A DNA stretch of 64,000 bases from Paraflavisolibacter caeni (GTDB taxonomy: Bacteria; Bacteroidota; Bacteroidia; Chitinophagales; Chitinophagaceae), in NCBI RefSeq assembly GCF_025628885.1, contig NZ_JAOTIF010000017.1:62001-126000 (forward strand). The letters are read 5' to 3'. A program made the position numbers and the translations under genes. This document shows, piece by piece, positions 8,684 through 17,674 of the stretch. The notes under the pieces were generated by a model that saw only the letters and a program-made list of their open reading frames with translations, did not search any database and had not been told where the DNA came from. Numbering within the stretch: the stretch's first letter is position 1; the number at the start of each line of letters is the position of its first letter.

Positions 8684-11600
8684 ATGAGAAAAATTGCATC
8701 GCTGTTTACAGTGCTGATGCTATTATGCGCATTAGCATTTGGCCAGGCCCGCACGGTAACGGGGACGGTCAGAGACGATAATGGCAATCCAGTACCTTTT
8801 GCCACAGTTACCGAATTAGGAACAAAAAATGGTACAACCGCAGATGAAAAAGGTAATTTCAATATTACCATTAAACAAAATGGAAGGTTAGCAATTACTG
8901 CTACAGGGTTTCAAACACAAACACTCCCCTCAGGAGCCGCTGCTCAAACAATTACCCTTAAAAGGGCTGAAGGACAGTTGTCGGAAGTAGTAGTCGTAAC
9001 TGCTAATAATATTAAGCGTGATAAAAAATCTTTGGGATATTCTGCACCAGTAGTTAAAGCAGATGAACTGACCAAAGGAAACGCATCAAGCGCAATCAAT
9101 GCCTTGCAAGGTAAAGTAGCCGGTGCAAACGTTACTGGTACTGCTGGTGCGCCTGGTAGTTCAAGTCGGATTGTATTGCGTGGTGGTTCTTCCATTACTG
9201 GTAACAACCAGGCGCTGATTGTAATTGATGGTGTGCCTATTGATAATTCCAGCGTAATTGGTGGGGGTGCTTTGACTAGTGTCGACTATGGTAATAGAGG
9301 AAATGATATCAATTCTGAAGACATTGAATCCATTACTGTATTGAAAGGGCCTGCGGCAGCAGCCCTGTACGGTTCTAGGGCTTCTAATGGTGCATTAATT
9401 ATTACCACTAAATCAGGTAAAAAGGGTCAGAACAAAAAGAATGAAATTACTTACTCAAGCTCTGTTGGTTTTTCTAATATTTTAAAACTGCCTGATTTCC
9501 AAAATCAATATGGAGAAGGATATGATAATGAAACCTTTGACCCAAAAGAAAATTTTAGCTGGGGGCCAGCCTTTGACGGTAAAGTTCGTGGCTGGGGCCA
9601 GGCAATCAATGGAAAGCAATTAGAACGCCCATACAGCGCTGTTGCTGATAATGTAAAAGATTTCTTTGCAACAGGCCAGACTTTCACTAACAATCTTTCA
9701 TTTTCAGGAGCTGGAGACAAGAGCACCTATTATTTGTCTCTGAATTCTTTGAATTCAAATGGTGTAATGCCTGGTGATGCTGATAAGTATAATAAATATG
9801 GTGTAAGATTTAATGGCTCTACACAATTGGCCAATAATTTTACCTCCAGCATTTCTGTAAGCTATACCAAAATTAAAAGCAATGCTATACAGGGTGGGCA
9901 GGCTGATGGATCTGTTTATGATAATGTGCTGCAAATGCCACGCAACATTCCATTGACTGATTTGAGCGATTTGAGCAATCCATATTATAGCATGGGCGGT
10001 ACTTTTGATAAAGATGGTAACGAAACTTATGGATATTATGGTGCTTACACCTTAAATCCATATTTCCTATTGAAAAACTACAGAAATTTTAATGATGTTG
10101 ATCGTATCACAGGAAATTTTTCTGTAAATTATAAAGCTACAGATTGGCTGGACATTACGAACAGGTTGGGTACTGATATTTATGCTGACCGCAGGCGCAG
10201 ACAAGAACCCAGATTCTCTCTGATACCTGCTGATAATACTTCAGGAGAATATTCTTCTACTGGTAATATTCAATCCAGTAATGGTTATTTTGGAGCTTTC
10301 CAATATAATTTATCAGAAATCGTCAACGATTTGATGATCACTGCCCACAAAGACTTTAATAAAGATTTCAGAGGTAGTTTAATGGTTGGTCATAATGTAC
10401 GCAACAGGATTTATACAGAGTTGGAAGCAGCCACTAATACTGCAGGATTAGTAATTCCGGGTTGGTACGATTTGGATAACAGTAATGGTCCGCTTAGATC
10501 ATATGACAACTATTCGAAGAGAAGATTAGTGGGGGGTTATTCAGAACTTAACTTATCATATAAAAATTATTTATTCCTGGGTGCTACAGCCCGCAATGAC
10601 TGGTCCTCTACTTTGCCAGAGGGAAGCAATTCTTTCTTCTATCCTAGTGTAAACGGAGCATTTATTTTTACCGAATTGACGCATGGTTCCAAAATAGCAA
10701 ATGTGCTGAATTATGGTAAAATCAGAGCTAGCATAGCGCAGGTGGGTAATGATGCTGATCCATATTTGTTAAAAACCTTGTATGAGAAAACTTCTATTAA
10801 TGGAGGTTTTGGTTCCACCATATTTCCGCTAAATTCTGTGCCAGGCTACACGTTGGGTGATAAAATAGGTAATCCCAATTTGAAGCCCGAAATTACCACA
10901 GCTTATGAAGTGGGTGCTGAACTTGGATTTTTGAAAAATAGAGCATATGTTGATTTTTCATATTACAAAAACAGTTCGAAAAATCAGATATTATCAGTGC
11001 CAGTAACTCCTACTACAGGGTTTTCTTCCAGGGTAATGAACGCAGGTTTGGTTGAAAATAAAGGTGTTGAGTTGAGTGTACGTGCAACTCCTATTCAAAA
11101 CGCTTCTGGGTTTACGTGGGAAATATTTGGAACTTATACCCACAATAACAGTGTAGTGAAGGAACTTGATGTAGATCAGGTTGTCGTTGGCGGTTTTAGC
11201 GGGATGAGCATAGTTGCAGCTAAAAATCGTCCTTATGGAATGTTTTATGCCCGTGACTTGTTAAAAGATGATGAAGGACATGTGATTGTTGATGCGGAAA
11301 CCGGTATGCCTCAACTAACTCCAGATGCAGTGTACCTGGGTTCTTATAATCCAAAATACATGGCCTCTTTGGGTACTAACTTAAGTTATAAAGGAATTTC
11401 ATTGAGTATTTTGTTTGATACGAAACAAGGTGGTAAATTCTATTCCAGAACAAAAGACATTCTGGATTTTGTAGGCACAGCTGCCGAAACGGTTGACTAT
11501 AACAGGGAGGGAGACGTATTTAAGAACTCTGTTGTACTTGATCCTACTTCTGGAAAATATATCGCTAATACTACTGAATTTTTCCCACAGGATTATTATA

Positions 11601-11884
11601 CCGATTTGATCCCTGCTGGCCAGCATGTAGTTGATGCTTCTTACATCAAATTGCGTGAACTGGGTTTAAGTTATGATCTGCCTCAAAGCAAATTGAGAAA
11701 TACGCCTTTTGGAAAAGCTTCAATCGGAATATTTGGAAACAACCTTTGGATTAAAACTGCAAAGGAAAACAAATATGCTGATCCTGAAGTCAATTCTACC
11801 GGTAGTGGTAATGAACAGGGTTTTGACTTTACAGCACAACCATCTGTGCGCAATTATGGTGTTAATCTTAAAGTTTCCTTCTAA
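8684..11884 (+). CDS. SusC/RagA-family TonB-dependent outer-membrane receptor (pair 2)
   Basis: 1066 residues. Signal peptide (about 1-21), CarboxypepD_reg-like domain (about 24-100), plug with LRGGSSITGNNQALIVIDGV and SITVLKGPAAAALYGSRASN, then a barrel ending NLKVSF. The GPAAAALYGSRASNGALIITTK segment is the standard SusC plug motif. The N-terminal cassette (MRKIASLFTVLMLLC through GTKNGTTADEKGNF) is nearly the same as in the receptor at 2263, while the rest diverges, suggesting duplication or exchange of 5' ends. It is 9 nt upstream of its susD. No linked enzyme or sigma factor, so the ligand is unknown. Confidence 0.95.
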   Translation: MRKIASLFTVLMLLCALAFGQARTVTGTVRDDNGNPVPFATVTELGTKNGTTADEKGNFNITIKQNGRLAITATGFQTQTLPSGAAAQTITLKRAEGQLSEVVVVTANNIKRDKKSLGYSAPVVKADELTKGNASSAINALQGKVAGANVTGTAGAPGSSSRIVLRGGSSITGNNQALIVIDGVPIDNSSVIGGGALTSVDYGNRGNDINSEDIESITVLKGPAAAALYGSRASNGALIITTKSGKKGQNKKNEITYSSSVGFSNILKLPDFQNQYGEGYDNETFDPKENFSWGPAFDGKVRGWGQAINGKQLERPYSAVADNVKDFFATGQTFTNNLSFSGAGDKSTYYLSLNSLNSNGVMPGDADKYNKYGVRFNGSTQLANNFTSSISVSYTKIKSNAIQGGQADGSVYDNVLQMPRNIPLTDLSDLSNPYYSMGGTFDKDGNETYGYYGAYTLNPYFLLKNYRNFNDVDRITGNFSVNYKATDWLDITNRLGTDIYADRRRRQEPRFSLIPADNTSGEYSSTGNIQSSNGYFGAFQYNLSEIVNDLMITAHKDFNKDFRGSLMVGHNVRNRIYTELEAATNTAGLVIPGWYDLDNSNGPLRSYDNYSKRRLVGGYSELNLSYKNYLFLGATARNDWSSTLPEGSNSFFYPSVNGAFIFTELTHGSKIANVLNYGKIRASIAQVGNDADPYLLKTLYEKTSINGGFGSTIFPLNSVPGYTLGDKIGNPNLKPEITTAYEVGAELGFLKNRAYVDFSYYKNSSKNQILSVPVTPTTGFSSRVMNAGLVENKGVELSVRATPIQNASGFTWEIFGTYTHNNSVVKELDVDQVVVGGFSGMSIVAAKNRPYGMFYARDLLKDDEGHVIVDAETGMPQLTPDAVYLGSYNPKYMASLGTNLSYKGISLSILFDTKQGGKFYSRTKDILDFVGTAAETVDYNREGDVFKNSVVLDPTSGKYIANTTEFFPQDYYTDLIPAGQHVVDASYIKLRELGLSYDLPQSKLRNTPFGKASIGIFGNNLWIKTAKENKYADPEVNSTGSGNEQGFDFTAQPSVRNYGVNLKVSF

Positions 11885-11893
11885 AAAAAAACT

Positions 11894-13375
11894 ATGAAAT
11901 CATTATATAAGAATTTGCTGACTGTAGCAGTGATGACAGCTGCAGTCGGCTTTACAGGATGCAAAAAATTCCTTGATGTAAATGAAAGTCCTAATGGGCC
12001 GGAAAGCGCCCAGGAATCACTGGTATTGCCTTCAACACAGGGAGGAATTGGCATGGTGGTAGGCAATAATTTTCAAGTCTATGGTGGACTATGGAGTGAA
12101 TATTGGACACAAAATACGACTGCTTCCCAGTACAAGCCAGTTGAAAGATACCAGCCTGATGCCGCTAATTTTGATAGGCCATGGGGAATATTATACAATA
12201 TAGTGCTCAAGGATATAGAGCAATTGATTGCCAAAGCAGATCAGGAAAAATATAAGCAATATGCAGCCATTGGCTATATTGAAAAGGCATATGTTTATCA
12301 ATTACTGACAGATGCTTTTGGAAATGTGCCTTTGAAGGAAACCATGCAAGGTGCGGATAATCTTTTCCCTCATTACGATGAGCAAAAGGTTGTTTATGAT
12401 AGCATCTTGGTATGGGCTGCAAAGGGAGTGTCTTTAGCTAATAATTCTTCTTCTTATAAACCAGGTACAGATGATATTGTATTTAAAGGAGATATGAATT
12501 TGTGGAAAAGGTTTGGAAACACTCTTTTGTTAAGGGCTAGCTTGCGTCTTTCGGAAGTGGATGCAGCCAAGGCTCAAGCCGGAATAGCAGCGTTGTTTGC
12601 AACTTCCCCAACCTTTTTGACCTCTGATGCAAAAATCACTTATACATCTGTGGGTGGTAATCAAAATCCATTGTATGCTGAAAGTGTAGGCTTAGGTCAT
12701 GTGCAAAATCTGATTGCGAGCAAGACTGCAATAAATGCATTTAAAGCAAATTCCGATCCCCGGATCAATTACTTTTATTTGTCTAGGTATACAACTGGTG
12801 CTCAGACTGGTCAAATATTTGGTCATTTGCAAGGAGACTATGATACTCAGCCCGGTTCCACTGTTTTGCCTGCCTATCCAAGCACCAATGTGGGAGGAAG
12901 GGCCGGTTCTTCAAGGGCTGCAACTTCAGGTATTGCACCTGTAATCTTGATGAGCGCAGCAGAAGCTTACTTCTTGCAGGCAGAAGCAGTAGCACGTGGC
13001 TGGGCTACTGGCATTGTGGCTACATTATTTCAAAATGGTATTACTGCCAGCTTTACTGCTACTGGTTTGGCTAGTTCTGCACCTGCATATATTGCGGCTG
13101 CTCCTGATGCTCAACTGCCACTTGATAAAGAAGGTCAGATCAAAGCTATTATTACACAGAAATACTATGCTATGTGTGGCACACAAGGTTTTGAGGCTTG
13201 GAGCGAATACAGAAGAACAGGTTATCCCAACTTTTTAGTTCCTTCGGTTGCTTCTACATTAGGATCTGGAAAGCTGCCACAACGCTTTTTATATCCAAAC
13301 ACAGAAGTTACCCGTAATACAAACTTCCCGGGTCAAAAGCTACTCTATGACCGTGTGTGGTGGGATGTAAAATAA
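11894..13375 (+). CDS. SusD/RagB-family nutrient-binding outer-membrane lipoprotein (pair 2)
   Basis: 493 residues. Lipobox-type signal (AAVGFTGC, then KKFLDVNESPNGP). The conserved SusD-like_2 pattern is visible: YIEKAYVYQLLTDAFGNVPL, LFPHYDEQKVVYDSIL, FKGDMNLWKRFGNTLLLRAS, YFLQAEAVARGW and YYAMCGTQGFEAWSEYRRTG. It is the partner lid of the SusC just upstream, with a 9-nt gap. A terminator ends the operon at 13397. It is closer in pattern to the SusD at 5423 than to the one at 44683, by eye. Confidence 0.93.
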   Translation: MKSLYKNLLTVAVMTAAVGFTGCKKFLDVNESPNGPESAQESLVLPSTQGGIGMVVGNNFQVYGGLWSEYWTQNTTASQYKPVERYQPDAANFDRPWGILYNIVLKDIEQLIAKADQEKYKQYAAIGYIEKAYVYQLLTDAFGNVPLKETMQGADNLFPHYDEQKVVYDSILVWAAKGVSLANNSSSYKPGTDDIVFKGDMNLWKRFGNTLLLRASLRLSEVDAAKAQAGIAALFATSPTFLTSDAKITYTSVGGNQNPLYAESVGLGHVQNLIASKTAINAFKANSDPRINYFYLSRYTTGAQTGQIFGHLQGDYDTQPGSTVLPAYPSTNVGGRAGSSRAATSGIAPVILMSAAEAYFLQAEAVARGWATGIVATLFQNGITASFTATGLASSAPAYIAAAPDAQLPLDKEGQIKAIITQKYYAMCGTQGFEAWSEYRRTGYPNFLVPSVASTLGSGKLPQRFLYPNTEVTRNTNFPGQKLLYDRVWWDVK

Positions 13376-13396
13376 TTTTTGCAAGACTGATCTAAT

Positions 13397-13422
13397 AAAA
13401 AACCGCCCGAAGGCGGTTTTTT
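13397..13422 (+). terminator. Intrinsic terminator, second susCD operon and radC
   Basis: AAAAAACCGCC (13397-13407), loop CGAA, GGCGGTTTTTT (13412-13422). The A- and T-flanked stem can work in both directions and sits between convergent susD and radC. Confidence 0.9.
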
Positions 13423-13445
13423 ATTTTGTCCAAACAAATTGTAAA

Positions 13446-14138
13446 CTACAGTATCCCCTCATCCGCAAAACTGAAATACCCATCCTCGCTTACAATAAGA
13501 TGATCCAGCACTTTAATGTCAAAATATCGGGCTGCCTCCTTTATTTTCATTGTTAGTTCTTCATCAGCCCTGCTAGGTTTCAGACTTCCGGAAGGATGAT
13601 TGTGACAAAGGATAATACTAACAGCATCTTCTTCTAGTGCTTTTCGTAAAATAATCCTGGGATCAGCCACTGTACCAGTCATGCCGCCTTCAGAAATTTT
13701 CTGAATTCGATTCACTTTGTTCGCTCGATTCAGGTACATCACTGAAAATACCTCATGCCGGTAGTCTTTATAAAGCGTTTGCAGGTACCTGGCAACATCA
13801 CTGCTGCTGGTAATCACCTCTTTTTCCCGCGAAGCTGAAGCCTGCCTCCGCCTTCCCAATTCCATTGCAGCAACAATAGTAATTGCCTTCGCCTCGCCAA
13901 TACCTTTCACTTTCATGAGTTCTTTAACATTAAGTTTGCCCAGTTCAGGAAGATTGTACTTTGCCAGCTTTAAAACATCCTTTGCCAGGTCTAAAGCACT
14001 TTTTTCACGGATGCCATTCGTAATTAATATGGCTAATAATTCAGAGTCACTAAGAGAATCTGGACCTTTTAGAATGACTTTTTCCCGTGGTCGGTCATCA
14101 ACCGCCCACTCTTTAATAGTTTGTTTTGGTTCTTGCAT
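13446..14138 (-). CDS. radC: RadC-family JAB/MPN-domain protein
   Basis: 230 residues from ATG at 14138 (MQEPKQTIKEWA). The frame is open 24 codons further upstream, but the added residues do not resemble the family. An N-terminal helix-hairpin-helix region (VKELMKVKGIGEAKAITIVAAMELGRR) precedes the MPN/JAB domain with the metal motif HNHPSG and the downstream PSRADEEL, so the metal-binding residues are intact. RadC was named for DNA repair, but its role remains uncertain. It stands alone, convergent with the second susCD operon. Confidence 0.93.
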   Translation of the reverse strand: MQEPKQTIKEWAVDDRPREKVILKGPDSLSDSELLAILITNGIREKSALDLAKDVLKLAKYNLPELGKLNVKELMKVKGIGEAKAITIVAAMELGRRRQASASREKEVITSSSDVARYLQTLYKDYRHEVFSVMYLNRANKVNRIQKISEGGMTGTVADPRIILRKALEEDAVSIILCHNHPSGSLKPSRADEELTMKIKEAARYFDIKVLDHLIVSEDGYFSFADEGIL

Positions 14139-14502
14139 AATGCCAATAATAAATAATATGCGCCAAAATTTATATGATCTCAATGGGTGCAAAGCACCAC
14201 ATTTCCCCATCTTCCAACCACGCTCATATTTTATTTTCTCTCGATCTATAGAGACTTTATAGAGATGTTATAGAGACCTTATAGAGACCTTATAGAGACA
14301 TTACTGCGGTCTAACTGCATAGGTACTCCCTGTATACTCCGTATCCAAGCCATATCTGCTCTACCAGTTTGGTATTTGATTTCTCCAACATCCCCCTCTT
14401 ACTTAAAATGTTATCATAATGTGAACACCTGTTTTCTTAAAATCTCTTTTTTATCTTCCCCTCTTTTGTCTGTTAGCTTATCTTCGCCGCAGATTTAAAA
14501 AC
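14139..14502. other. Divergent intergenic region radC-prs
   Basis: No gene is seen in 364 bases. It holds a five-copy 11-bp tandem repeat (14247-14301), a 16-mer GTTATCATAATGTGAA (14410-14425) that also occurs before gatB (51715-51730), and TATCTTCG (14479-14486), a one-mismatch -7 element 16 nt before prs. Confidence 0.6.
14247..14301 (+). repeat. Tandem repeat, five 11-bp units (TATAGAGACCT)
   Basis: Units start at 14247, 14258, 14269, 14280 and 14291. TATAGAGA is constant and the last three bases vary (CTT, TGT, CCT, CCT, CAT). The period is close to one DNA helical turn. Confidence 0.95.
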
Positions 14503-15462
14503 ATGCACTCTACAGCAAAAATCTTCTCTGGTACCAGTTCACAGGAGTTAGCCGCTCAAATTTGTGAACGCTATGGGTGCCTGCCTGGTAAAATCAATAT
14601 CCAGAAATTCAGCGACGGCGAAATTCAGCCGGTTTTTATGGAAAGTATCCGTGGCGACATGGTTTTCCTGATTCAAAGTACTCATGCCCCAAGCGACAAC
14701 CTGATGGAGCTCCTCCTCATGATCGACGCCGCACGTCGCGCTTCGGCAGCTAAAATTGTGGCTGTAATGCCTTACTATGGCTATGCACGCCAGGACAGGA
14801 AAGACAAACCTCGTGTGGCCATCGGTAGTAAACTGGTAGCAAATATGCTTACCGCTGCAGGTGCAGACAGGGTGATCACAATGGACCTCCACGCTCCCCA
14901 GATCCAGGGCTATTTCGATATCCCGGTAGACCACCTGGATAGTTCAGCAGTTTTTATACCTTATATATCACAACTCAAACTGGAAAACCTTACCTTTGCG
15001 GCCCCTGACGTGGGTGCAACCAACCGCATCAGGGAAATAGCCAGTTATTTCAATGCCGAAATGGTGATCTGTGATAAGCACAGAAAGCGGGCAAATGAAA
15101 TAGCCAGCATGGTGGTGATTGGCGATGTGACCAACAAGGATATCGTAATTATTGATGATATCGCAGATACAGCAGGCACGTTGGCAAAAGCCGCAGCTCT
15201 TTTAAAAGAAAAAGGTGCGCGTAGCGTTCGGGCCCTGGTAACTCACCCCGTATTAAGCGGAAAGGCCTTCGATAATATATCAAATAGCGTTTTGGAGGAA
15301 TTGGTGGTATGTGATACCATTCCACTCAAACCACAGTTGCAGCAAATACCTAAATTGAAAGTAATTACTGTAGCCGACCTGTTTGCCGTAGCTATTCGCA
15401 ATGCACACGAAAACAGAAGCATCAACAACCTCTTCATCCATTCGCAAAGAAGAGATATGTAA
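14503..15462 (+). CDS. prs: Ribose-phosphate pyrophosphokinase
   Basis: 319 residues, the usual length. It makes PRPP from ribose 5-phosphate and ATP for purine, pyrimidine, His, Trp and NAD synthesis. Visible motifs: the FSDGE loop near residue 42, the flexible loop YYGYARQDRKDKPR, the PRPP synthase signature region MDLHAPQIQGYF with DIPVDHL, and the PRPP-binding loop DIVIIDDIADTAGT. All key residues appear intact. The ATG at 14503 gives a normal N-terminus (MHSTAKIFSGTSS). It is followed by L25 and pth, a common gene order. Confidence 0.97.
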   Translation: MHSTAKIFSGTSSQELAAQICERYGCLPGKINIQKFSDGEIQPVFMESIRGDMVFLIQSTHAPSDNLMELLLMIDAARRASAAKIVAVMPYYGYARQDRKDKPRVAIGSKLVANMLTAAGADRVITMDLHAPQIQGYFDIPVDHLDSSAVFIPYISQLKLENLTFAAPDVGATNRIREIASYFNAEMVICDKHRKRANEIASMVVIGDVTNKDIVIIDDIADTAGTLAKAAALLKEKGARSVRALVTHPVLSGKAFDNISNSVLEELVVCDTIPLKPQLQQIPKLKVITVADLFAVAIRNAHENRSINNLFIHSQRRDM

Positions 15463-15558
15463 TGCCCATGTTCAGCCGGAAAACTTTGAAAATGTGAAGG
15501 GAATATTGACCATTCACATTTCACAATTGACAAATTCAATTTTTTAAACACTCATACA

Positions 15559-16149
15559 ATGAAGACAATTACAATCGAAGGACAACTGAGGACCGAATTT
15601 GGCAAGTCAGCCACCCGCCAGCTTCGCTCTCAGGAACTCGTGCCTGGTGTAATTTACGGGGGTGCGGAGGAAGTAAACTTTACTGCTCCTGCCAAGGCTT
15701 TTAAGCTTTTAGTATATACACCAAACTTCCAGTTAGCGGAGGTTAATGTTAATGGCAAAACTTATCGTTGCATTTTGAAGGACCTTCAATTTGACAAGAT
15801 CACAGATGAGTTGATCCACGTTGATTTACTGGAATTGGTAGAAGACAAAAAGGTTGTTGCTACTATTCCTTTGAGTTTTGTAGGGACAGCTATCGGTGTT
15901 AAAGGTGGTGGACGTCTGGAAACAAAGATGAAAGCGTTGAAAGTGAGATCTTATCCTCGCGATCTGAAAGAGAAAATCGAGGTTAATGTAGAGCATATGA
16001 ATGTCGGTGACAACCTCCGCGTTCAAGATGTCAAAACTGAAAACTACGAGGTACTGAACTCACCCCGTATTCCAATTGCTTCTGTTGTTACTACCCGTGC
16101 TTTACGCCAGGAAGAGGCTGCAGCAGCTCCTGCAAAAGGCAAAAAATAA
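15559..16149 (+). CDS. rplY: 50S ribosomal protein L25/general stress protein Ctc
   Basis: 196 residues, the long Ctc/TL5 form: an N-terminal 5S-rRNA-binding L25 domain (about 1-90, LRTEFGKSATRQLRSQELVPGVIYGG) and a C-terminal beta domain (about 95-180, LVEDKKVVATIPLSFVGTAIGVKGGG), plus an Ala/Lys-rich tail. It binds 5S rRNA in the large subunit. It is 96 nt after prs and is followed by a strong terminator. Confidence 0.95.
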   Translation: MKTITIEGQLRTEFGKSATRQLRSQELVPGVIYGGAEEVNFTAPAKAFKLLVYTPNFQLAEVNVNGKTYRCILKDLQFDKITDELIHVDLLELVEDKKVVATIPLSFVGTAIGVKGGGRLETKMKALKVRSYPRDLKEKIEVNVEHMNVGDNLRVQDVKTENYEVLNSPRIPIASVVTTRALRQEEAAAAPAKGKK

Positions 16150-16168
16150 TAAAAACAATTTGTTCTTT

Positions 16169-16200
16169 ACCCGTTCCCTGCCGGAACGGGTTTTTTTTTA
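16169..16200 (+). terminator. Intrinsic terminator after L25
   Basis: ACCCGTTCC (16169-16177), loop CTGCC, GGAACGGGT (16183-16191), followed by a run of Ts. Confidence 0.95.
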
Positions 16201-16271
16201 AAATACCCTGAATCAGGTATTTGAGATTTAGTGTTTTATCATCATTTTGCAAAAACTCAGATATTCGCTCT

Positions 16272-16841
16272 ATGAAATATTTGATCGTAGGTTTGGGAAA
16301 TATAGGGAGAGAATATGAGCATACACGCCATAATATTGGTTTTGATGTCGTTATGGCTTTTGTAATCAAGCATGGCGGCCAGTTAGTTTCCGACCGTTAT
16401 GCTTACGTAGCTGAAATTAAATGGAAAGGAAAAATATTTGTGTGCATCTGCCCCACCACTTACATGAACCTGAGTGGTAAGGCGGTAAAATACTGGATGG
16501 ATAAAGAAAAAATTGACTTGCAAAACATGTTGGTAGTCGTAGACGACCTGGCTTTACCCCTGGATAAATTGCGGTTGCGACCAGGTGGGAGTGATGCCGG
16601 TCATAATGGCTTAAAGAGCATTCAGGAAAGTTTGGGTACCTCAAATTATCCAAAGCTGAGATTTGGCATTGGAAACAATTATCCAAAAGGCAGGCAGGTA
16701 GATTTTGTCCTGGGCAAATGGAATAAAGAGGAGGAAATACTGGTTAAGCTTAAGATTGATAAAAGTGTTGAAGCCATTGAAAACTTTGCAGCTGCAGGAA
16801 TAACCGATACTATGAACAAAATAAACAATATTGTTATATAG
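16272..16841 (+). CDS. pth: Peptidyl-tRNA hydrolase
   Basis: 189 residues from ATG 16272 (MKYLIVGLGNIGREYEHTRHN). The open frame extends upstream to 16221, but family alignment places the start here. It releases tRNA from peptidyl-tRNAs dropped by ribosomes. Visible active-site residues: N10 in VGLGN, H20 in HTRHNIGF, the VVVDDLALP segment and GGSDAGHNGLKSI. It follows the L25 terminator, so it needs its own promoter or read-through. Confidence 0.97.
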   Translation: MKYLIVGLGNIGREYEHTRHNIGFDVVMAFVIKHGGQLVSDRYAYVAEIKWKGKIFVCICPTTYMNLSGKAVKYWMDKEKIDLQNMLVVVDDLALPLDKLRLRPGGSDAGHNGLKSIQESLGTSNYPKLRFGIGNNYPKGRQVDFVLGKWNKEEEILVKLKIDKSVEAIENFAAAGITDTMNKINNIVI

Positions 16842-16986
16842 TATGAAAAATGAGTGCAATTACTTACATTAGCGAAACCATAATGTTCTTTACCAAGGAA
16901 AACTGCTAAAGGTTTAAATATATGGGATGCGAAAGAAAACCACCACGCATTGTTATCCGATGTATTTACTCTAAACACCCTTATTT

Positions 16987-17598
16987 ATGAAGATATTTTG
17001 TATAGGCCGCAATTTTGTTGAACATGCTAAAGAGCTGGGCAATGGCATTCCCGACGAACCAGTCATATTTATGAAGCCAAAAAGCGCTTTGCTTCAGCCG
17101 CATACGCCTTTCTATTATCCCGAATTTACCAATGAATTGCATTTCGAATGTGAACTGGTATTGCGTATTTCAAAGAATGGCAAATACATACAGGAGAAAT
17201 TCGCCAATAAGTATTATGATGCCATTACCGTAGGTATTGATTTTACCGCCCGTGACATTCAGAACCAGTTAAAGGAGAAAGGCTTGCCTTGGGAAAAAGC
17301 CAAAGCCTGGGATAATTCAGCCGCAATAGGAAAGTGGATCCCCCTTGCTAATCTGAAAGGAAAAAAGGAAATCAATTTCTGCCTCTATAAGAATAAAGAG
17401 TTGATGCAACAGGGTAGTTCTACTAATATGATCTTCAATTTCGATTACCTTGTTTCTTATATTTCTAACTTTTTCTCCCTCAATATTGGCGACCTGATCT
17501 TTACAGGTACACCCGCAGGTGTCGGAGAAATTGTTGTAGGCGATGAACTGGAAGCCTTTGTTGAAGACGACCCGCTGTTATCATTAGATGTAAAATAA
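16987..17598 (+). CDS. Fumarylacetoacetate hydrolase (FAH) family protein
   Basis: 203 residues, a single FAH-fold domain of the acylpyruvase/FAHD1-like short type. Motifs: KIFCIGRNFVEHAKELGN at the N-terminus, the metal-binding ELHFECELVL, GIDFTARDIQ, and LIFTGTPAGVGEI near the C-terminus. Members hydrolyse acylpyruvates or decarboxylate oxaloacetate; the substrate cannot be read from sequence. It lies 145 nt after pth and is closed by a terminator, so it is probably transcribed alone or by read-through from pth. Confidence 0.92.
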   Translation: MKIFCIGRNFVEHAKELGNGIPDEPVIFMKPKSALLQPHTPFYYPEFTNELHFECELVLRISKNGKYIQEKFANKYYDAITVGIDFTARDIQNQLKEKGLPWEKAKAWDNSAAIGKWIPLANLKGKKEINFCLYKNKELMQQGSSTNMIFNFDYLVSYISNFFSLNIGDLIFTGTPAGVGEIVVGDELEAFVEDDPLLSLDVK

Positions 17599-17602
17599 CC
17601 GG

Positions 17603-17630
17603 AAAGCCACCCCTCAACGGTGGCTTTTTT
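17603..17630 (+). terminator. Intrinsic terminator after the FAH-family gene
   Basis: AAAGCCACC (17603-17611), 7-nt loop, GGTGGCTTT (17619-17627), then further Ts. Confidence 0.92.
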
Positions 17631-17674
17631 GTTGATGGCCAACTCATGATCACCTCTTAGCATTTGAACTAACG

